From contig CATNEN010000005.1 in the NCBI GenBank assembly GCA_950097015.1, positions 1,860,001-1,924,000 of the forward strand: a DNA stretch of 64,000 bases, written 5' to 3'. The stretch is from Macrostomum hystrix (Eukaryota > Platyhelminthes > Macrostomidae). Shown here one piece after another: positions 58,872-64,000 of the stretch. The notes under the pieces are model-generated. The model saw only the letters and a program-made list of their open reading frames with translations, made no database searches and had not been told where the DNA came from. The position numbers and the translations under genes are program-made. Position 1 is the stretch's first letter. Each line of letters starts with the position of its first letter.

Positions 58872-59357
58872 TCATGGCCAGTCTGAAGTTAATCTTTGAC
58901 GCCGGGTGCTTCTTGCATCATCGCAGCAGCATTTGCATCGCAGAATATAGCACAGGAACCTGAAATTTGTGTGACAAAATAGTAGACTCTATACTTTAAA
59001 AAAGTACAGTTTAATTAGATTTTAAACACGGTAAATATGATAGCGTTCAACCTACCTTGGGTTGTAGCCTAGTGGTAAGAGCGTTTGATTCACGGCTCAA
59101 AGGTCGGGGGTTCGATTCTTGACTTTACAGGAACAATTTGTCCTTTTTACAAGACAACTTAACGCTGGGTTGAGGTTGTGTGTAACGTCCCCCCCCCAGT
59201 CCATGGACTGAACAGCCGTACGCAGCCTTTAGATGCTTACGGCTGGCCCAAATGGGGCAGGTGTAATCAATTATTATTATTATTATTATTATTATTACCG
59301 AAAAAGCCAGCAGCGGCAGTACAGGCAGTCGTCATCTTCCTCGAACTGATCGACCAT
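58872..59357 (-). CDS. Cysteine-rich microprotein 3, two exons, 48 residues
   Basis: Exons (minus) 59357-59299 and 58959-58872. The donor TTTCG|GTAATA and acceptor AAATTTCAG split an Arg codon (CG|G, phase 2), as in the two paralogues. It starts MVDQFEEDDDCLYCRCWLFR. Exon 2 gives FLCYILRCKCCCDDARSTRR and a polar end, with eight Cys. FLCYILRCKCC aligns with WLCYFFKCKAC of micro-gene 1. The 5' splice donor lies inside the (AAT)n tail of a SINE that occupies the intron (59059-59297, opposite strand), so the current donor was supplied or reshaped by that insertion. Function is unknown. Confidence 0.68.
59059..59297 (+). mobile_element. tRNA-derived SINE (family A), full length with (ATT)n tail
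   Basis: Head GGTTGTAGCCTAGTGGTAAG (A box), then GGGGGTTCGATTC (B box). The body has CAGTCCATGGACTGAACAGC and ACGGCTGGCCCAAATGGGGC, then GTGTAATCAATTATT and (ATT)9-10. It is the most complete of the family A copies here. It sits in the intron of micro-gene 3 in antisense orientation, with its tail touching exon 1. Confidence 0.85.
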
Positions 59358-59744
59358 GATGCGAAAATTTATTGAAGAGACAATGAAGAAAGTAAAAACT
59401 AATTTTTTTCAGGAAACAATTGCAATTTTCGCCTCTGATTACAAAGCGGTCAAGAGTGTAACCGCATGATAATATATGCACAGTCAAAAACATGTACTAC
59501 CTCCTTCATCTCTATCGAATTCGAAAATTTTTGCAGCCCAAAGTTGATAGATTTGGAAATGATTCTAGTGCCGCATAACAGACCTGGTGACTCGATAGCT
59601 GGGCGATCAAACACATCATTCGTCTGTATTCCTTTCGCCGTAATCGATATGTAACAAGGTAGTACTTGCATGCCCTCTAGACTAACTGTTTTAGGCTAAC
59701 TTCTTAAATAAACCTTTAAAACCTTGGAGATACCAAACATTAGT
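59358..59744. other. Upstream region of micro-gene 3
   Basis: AT-rich sequence with no gene recognised. Short overlapping ORFs at 59450-59671 lack motifs. Confidence 0.3.
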
Positions 59745-60622
59745 TCGTGTCTAATGTCTAACACATTTTCGTTAATGTCAAAAAAGTAGTGTAAAGTGTC
59801 TAACAGGGTCTAAAATTTTGCTTTGTGTTAAAACATATCTAACAGTTGTGTGTTAATGTCTAACAGATGTGTGTTAATGTCTAACAGATGTGTGTTAATG
59901 TCTAACAGTTGTGTGTTAATGTCTAACAGTTATGTTAATGTCTAAAAATTGTGTGTGAATGTCTAACAGATGTGCGTTAATGTCTAATAGTTGTGCGTTA
60001 ATGTCTAACAGTTGTGTGTGAATGTCTAACAGTTGTGTGTGAATGTCTAACAGTTGTGTGTGAATGTCTAACAGTTGTGTGTGAATGTCTAACAGTTGTG
60101 TGCTAATGTCTAACAGTTGTGTGTGAATGTCTAACAGTTGTGTGTTAATGTCTAACAGTTGTGTGTGAATGTCTAACAGTTGTGCGTTAATGTCTAACAG
60201 TTGTGTGTGAATGTCTAACAGTTGTGTGTGAATGTCTAACAGTTGTGTGTGAATGTCTAACAGTTGTGTGCTAATGTCTAACAGTTGTGTGAATGTCTAA
60301 CAGTTGTGTGTTAATGTCTAACAGTTGTGTGTGAATGTCTAACAGTTGTGTGTGAATGTCTAACAGTTGTGTGTGAATGTCTAACAGTTGTGTGTGAATG
60401 TCTAACAGATGTGCGTTAATGTCTAACAGTTGTGTGTTAATGTCTAACAGTTGTGTGTGAATGTCTAACAGATGTGCGTTAATGTCTAACAGTTGTGCGT
60501 TAATGTCTAACAGTTGTGTGTGAATGTCTAACAGTTGTGTGTTAATTTCTAATAGTTGTGTGTTAATGTCTAATAGTTGTGTGCTAATGTCTAACAGTTG
60601 TGTGTTAATGTCTAACAGATGT
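59745..60622. repeat. Minisatellite, 21-bp unit, about 40 copies
   Basis: Unit AATGTCTAACAGTTGTGTGT, one base short, with GTTAAT/GTGAAT and AGATGTGCG variants. The left edge (59745-59830) is degenerate. Confidence 0.96.
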
Positions 60623-60853
60623 TCACAGATTTTACAATTCTTTGTAATGCGGTTGTAACGCAACGACGTCGTACCGAATAATTAATCAGCACTGTTTACA
60701 CAGCAAGGATGCTCATTCAAATCATTTGTCTATGGCCAAAGTTTTCACAGTAAACAAGTTAACATTTTATTTCTATAAGTTGTCTGTGCTTTTCCCAAAA
60801 TATACGTAGCATATGAGTAAGCGTTTATAAATTTGTTACAAGTACATAATACA

Positions 60854-61141
60854 ATGTCGTCAGTAAATAGAACAGCAATCGTGGAACGGTTCGACTTAAA
60901 CTACATTCGTAGACATGCTTATCAACCTGAGATGATTGACTTCAAGCCAAAAAAGCTTCAAGAATTCTTCCTCCCCATTGGCAGTGTGCTGCTAGCCATT
61001 CTCTTTGGCATCGCCACAGTGATCGAATTCATCTGGCGTTTACGTCGCAACAAACGGCTGGCGGCTAGGGAAGTGAAGGAGGTTCGCTACATTGACCCCA
61101 TGCCAAACCTGTCAAAGCGGGAGTTTAAAAAAGTTAAATAA
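60854..61141 (+). CDS. Small single-pass membrane protein, 95 residues
   Basis: ATG at 60854 (context ACAATGTCG) to TAA at 61141, one exon. A hydrophilic N-terminus of about 47 residues (MSSVNRTAIVERFDLNYIRR) is followed by one hydrophobic helix (FLPIGSVLLAILFGIATVIE, about 48-67). A strongly basic tail then ends KREFKKVK. The Arg/Lys right after the helix predicts a cytosolic or matrix-side C-terminus. There is no cleavable signal peptide. I do not recognise the family; size and layout resemble small mitochondrial or ER membrane subunits. Codon use and a following AATAAA at 61298 support a real gene. Confidence 0.75.
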   Translation: MSSVNRTAIVERFDLNYIRRHAYQPEMIDFKPKKLQEFFLPIGSVLLAILFGIATVIEFIWRLRRNKRLAAREVKEVRYIDPMPNLSKREFKKVK

Positions 61142-61297
61142 ATTGAAACTTTACTCCGAGACGACGCGAAACTTTCTCGTACCTGCCCGCCTTCTATTAT
61201 CATAATCATAACTAATATTATCATCATTATTAAATCACTGTTATCGTTATGATCAAATTATTACATTTTTTATCATTGAATATATTACCGTCAAAAA

Positions 61298-61303
61298 AAT
61301 AAA
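61298..61303 (+). terminator. Polyadenylation signal AATAAA of the small membrane protein gene
   Basis: AATAAA about 155 bases after the stop at 61141. Confidence 0.55.
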
Positions 61304-63013
61304 TGTACTTACGTTTAAAAATTGAATGTTCTATTTAATGATTTTTAAAGGAAGAGTTTAAAACAACAAAATATAGAAAGAAACTGATTCAAAAAAAGTC
61401 TCACCTGTATTCTTTAATGTGGATAACGTATCAAATTATATTAAGTATCCTAAAGATGTCCTTAGCAGTCTCGGGTACCATTAAGAGATGAAAAGAGATA
61501 AGAAAGAAATTGCAAAAATATCAATAGATTCGTAGATACTGTAAAATTACAAGTTAGAAACCAAGGAAAATTTAATCTCTTGTTGAAAGACCAAAGCAAA
61601 AAGCAGCAAATTAAGTGCAGAAGCGAATGCTTCTTTACATGCTAAAAATTCCTAAAAGGCTATAAAGCAACTGATTAAAAGTCAGTTGGCCCTAGGGCTA
61701 ATTAATTGTTGCAGGGCAAAGTAGAAGGCAGACTGCGTACTCTTAAAACAGACTCATCTAGCGCCGGTAGTACTCGTAGATTTGGCTTAGTCAAAAAGCC
61801 AGCTTTGTCAATAATTAAATTTTCATCGAATAACGCCGGTCGGCAGCCGTTAGATGTCACAGACTGAAATTGCGCGAATTTTTTTTTCGTTATAAATAAA
61901 CAAATTGCGAACTATAATGTTAAGTATGGCGAATTATATTTTTTTAGACTTTCGTTTTTAGTAGTTTATTTTATTGGTCATTGCTATTATTATTAAATAT
62001 TTCTGTGTATTCTTAGCCAACCCTCGCAGGTTCAATACAATTATAAACAGCAAGTTGTCTTTTTATAGTGTTATGTAAAGTGATGACTCATTTATTGTAG
62101 CTTCGACGGTCGTCTTCGTTTTTAGCCACGTGTTCTCGTTGTCAGATTGAGTAGCTTGCAGTTGTAGCTAGACCTACTTTAGAGTAATTTAGTAGTTTGT
62201 AGCTACATGGCACTTTTGTATTTTTTTTTCTGTTTGCTTTGTTTTAGGGTCTAAACCTTCTTATACAAAAAATTAGGGACAGGGCCTTTCTATTAGAGTT
62301 AGAGTAGACCTACTGATGACTGATTGGCCTAGCTGCTACTACTCTAACTCTTTAAGGTTTTTAGGCTTGGCCCTAAAAGAATTGTAATGGAATAGGCTAG
62401 GGCCTAGACCTTACAATGCTACACAGGCACTGACCTAGCAATGGTGCCAATGGATACTAGGCCTAGTGCTCAGGCTGTAAGGGGCCTAGCCTAGCTAGCT
62501 AGCCTACTTTAATTGTCACAATGCTTGTCTTGTCTATGTAGTACTATTAGGGTCTATGCCTTGTAGCCAACAGATGGCTATTGGCTAAAATAGTAGACTA
62601 GTTAACAAAATAAGTTGGTGCTAGACCACTGGTCATTTACTTTGTCAACTGCCAAAATAATTTTGATAATGGAACTGTGCCTAGGCCTAATAAATACAAC
62701 TTACATACATACAATACTAGCCTGCCTAAGGTTAGAGTAGAAGCACAAGGTTTGGAATGACTGAAAGTTCTGCATAGACCTAACTTTAGGCCTCTAGTTA
62801 TAGGCCTAGCTAATGGTTGGTAGGCCTAAACTAGGCTTAGAGCTCTAGAAAGGATCATGCAATTTCAAAATATAGGGCCTAAAAATGCTCCTATATCAAA
62901 GTATCAAATCAAAATCAAAAGTAAAACTTCTGAAAGATTGTTAACTTTATGTTACTTATATAAAAATGCCTAGGACAGGGCCTAGCTTAATTTATAAACA
63001 TCTTTAGGCCCTA
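61304..63013. other. No gene recognised; GGCCTA-rich stretch
   Basis: 61304-62240 is AT-rich and featureless. In 62240-62880 the motifs TAGGCC, GGCCTA and CTAGGC occur dozens of times without a fixed period, as in 42380-42540. Confidence 0.4.
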
Positions 63014-63653
63014 GGGTAATGTATCATCAACCAAACAAGAATGTGTATTTTTTAACTTCAAACCTAAGCTACAGATTTTCTATTCAAGATATGATGATAA
63101 ATCAAAAGCCAAGTTATAGAAAATAGTTAAATCTTTCTAAAAAGTATCTGATTTTGCTATTTTATCAAATAGAAAAATGTTATTCCTACTTTTTATCTAA
63201 AACCGAACAATGATTTTCATGTATCTTCAAACCAAACAGTGAATTTGATGTTTGGTTTTACAATTTGAGTGAGTGGTTTAATCTTATTTTAAGGAGTGAA
63301 CTATCATGAATTATGTAATTTGAAAGCATTTTTCATGCTCTATAAATAACTACATTTATGGTCATTTAATTGGCAAGCAACCATATACAATTTTTGTCTA
63401 AAGTACATACTGAAAAATGTTGTTAAAAAGTATGCTTTTGCAATAAAAATTTCTACTGAAACATCAATATCTTTCTTTCCTCTTAATGCTTCATTGCACA
63501 TCATGCCTCAGATTGTAGATAATTTCTTCAACTTTCAAATTAGTTGTTCTGTGAAACATAATAGCTTGTTTCTGTCTTGCAAGAGACCAAGGAAGGAGTC
63601 AAAATTCTTGTTCGGTTTTGAAGAAAAACTGTTCGGTTGATGATACATTACCC
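63014..63653. mobile_element. MITE-like element, 640 bp, TA-flanked
   Basis: The 23-base ends GGGTAATGTATCATCAACCA (left) and its reverse complement (right) differ at one position. Both sides are flanked by TA, as expected of Tc1/mariner-type target duplication. Inside, AACCAAAC/AACCGAAC and their complements (GTTTGGTT, GTTCGGTT) recur near both ends, like sub-terminal transposase-binding sites. No coding capacity is seen. Confidence 0.8.
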
Positions 63654-63752
63654 TATAGTTGGCATAAATTTACTTCAGTTTGCAAAATCATTTTTAAAAT
63701 GTAAAACAGTGCGAAACACACCGAACTGATGTGGCATGGAATTTTCTATTGT

Positions 63753-64000
63753 TGTCTATGGTCATGACCATAGACAGAAAGTCAGCAGAAAGAATCACTG
63801 AAAATTTCTTACCTTCACTAGTGACTTCAATCAGACAATATTTCCAAGCTTCCAACTGAGAATGGCTAGACGAGCAGCTAGACCTTTATGGATTGTGCCT
63901 CCCAACAAACTTCTGTTGGCTTAAGCACTGAAAGAGCTTAAACTCAGCTCAACTGTGATTCTTTCTGTTTTCTTTCTCTCCATGGTTATTGCCATAGACA
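63753..64000. mobile_element. Inverted-repeat element with 48-base ends, reaching the window end
   Basis: 63753-63800 and the reverse complement of 63953-64000 align over 48 bases at about 80% identity (both start TGTCTATGG and contain CAGAAAGAATCAC). The left end begins with a perfect 24-base palindrome (63753-63776; half-site TGTCTATGGTCA). It is a short non-autonomous DNA transposon or foldback. The exact right border may lie past 64000. Confidence 0.65.

Noticed and set aside
59059-59130. tRNA genes at 59059, 26700, 51200, 6740 and 4780
   Set aside because: A and B boxes are visible but acceptor and anticodon stems do not close, and each runs into a common SINE body.

Overview
The window comes from a nuclear genome of an invertebrate animal. 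Genes are split by short GT-AG introns, the standard code is used, and there are metazoan families: SLC46 transporter, acid lipase, D2HGDH, PSMA4, FAU (FUBI-eS30) and fibrinogen-related proteins. There are tRNA-headed SINEs, a mariner transposase relic and MITE-like elements. The phylum cannot be fixed from sequence alone. A lophotrochozoan or flatworm-like animal would fit, but that is inference. The most conspicuous trait is an extreme load of minisatellites: about twenty separate arrays, roughly 19 kb or nearly 30% of the window, many of them inside introns or directly between genes.

Layout. 1-1011: decayed Tc1/mariner transposase (-). 1527-3092: intronless SLC46-type transporter (+). 3.9-9.4 kb: minisatellites and SINE fragments. 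9.45-12.6 kb: three-exon gene for a Ser/Thr-rich repeat protein (-). 12.8-20.4 kb: almost continuous minisatellite. 20.7-24.1 kb: three-exon membrane-anchored acid lipase (+), with a 1.5 kb minisatellite as most of intron 1. 25.8-26.4 kb: basic Ser-rich ORF (+). 27.5-29.1 kb: 31-bp minisatellite. 29.7-30.7 kb: three-exon coiled-coil protein (-). 31.7-34.5 kb: D-2-hydroxyglutarate dehydrogenase (-), with a stray copy of part of its exon 2 at 35.05 kb. 35.9-36.7 kb: PSMA4 (-). 36.9-39.9 kb: non-coding snoRNA host gene (-) with eight paralogous box C/D snoRNAs, one per intron. 40.0-40.5 kb: FAU (-). 44.4-49.3 kb: three tandem fibrinogen-related genes (-), two intact and one degenerate. 49.6-60.6 kb: minisatellites between three tiny two-exon genes (-) that encode related cysteine-rich proteins of 38-48 residues. 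60.85-61.14 kb: a 95-residue single-pass membrane protein (+). 61.3-64 kb: AT-rich sequence with two inverted-repeat elements.

How genes work together. FAU and the snoRNA host are consecutive on the same strand, and both serve ribosome production. FAU supplies protein eS30. All eight snoRNAs carry the same guide, complementary to the LSU rRNA stretch GGGGAAAGAAG. By the box D'+5 rule this addresses the same G as yeast snR190 (25S G2395). PSMA4 and D2HGDH are unrelated housekeeping genes. The fibrinogen-related cluster is a tandem secreted-lectin family of the kind often linked to recognition of microbes.

The two least expected items are the eight-fold amplification of one snR190-like snoRNA in a dedicated host gene, and the family of cysteine-rich micro-genes. 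The micro-genes share the start M-x-(D/E)-Q-(H/F) and a phase-2 intron inside an Arg codon.
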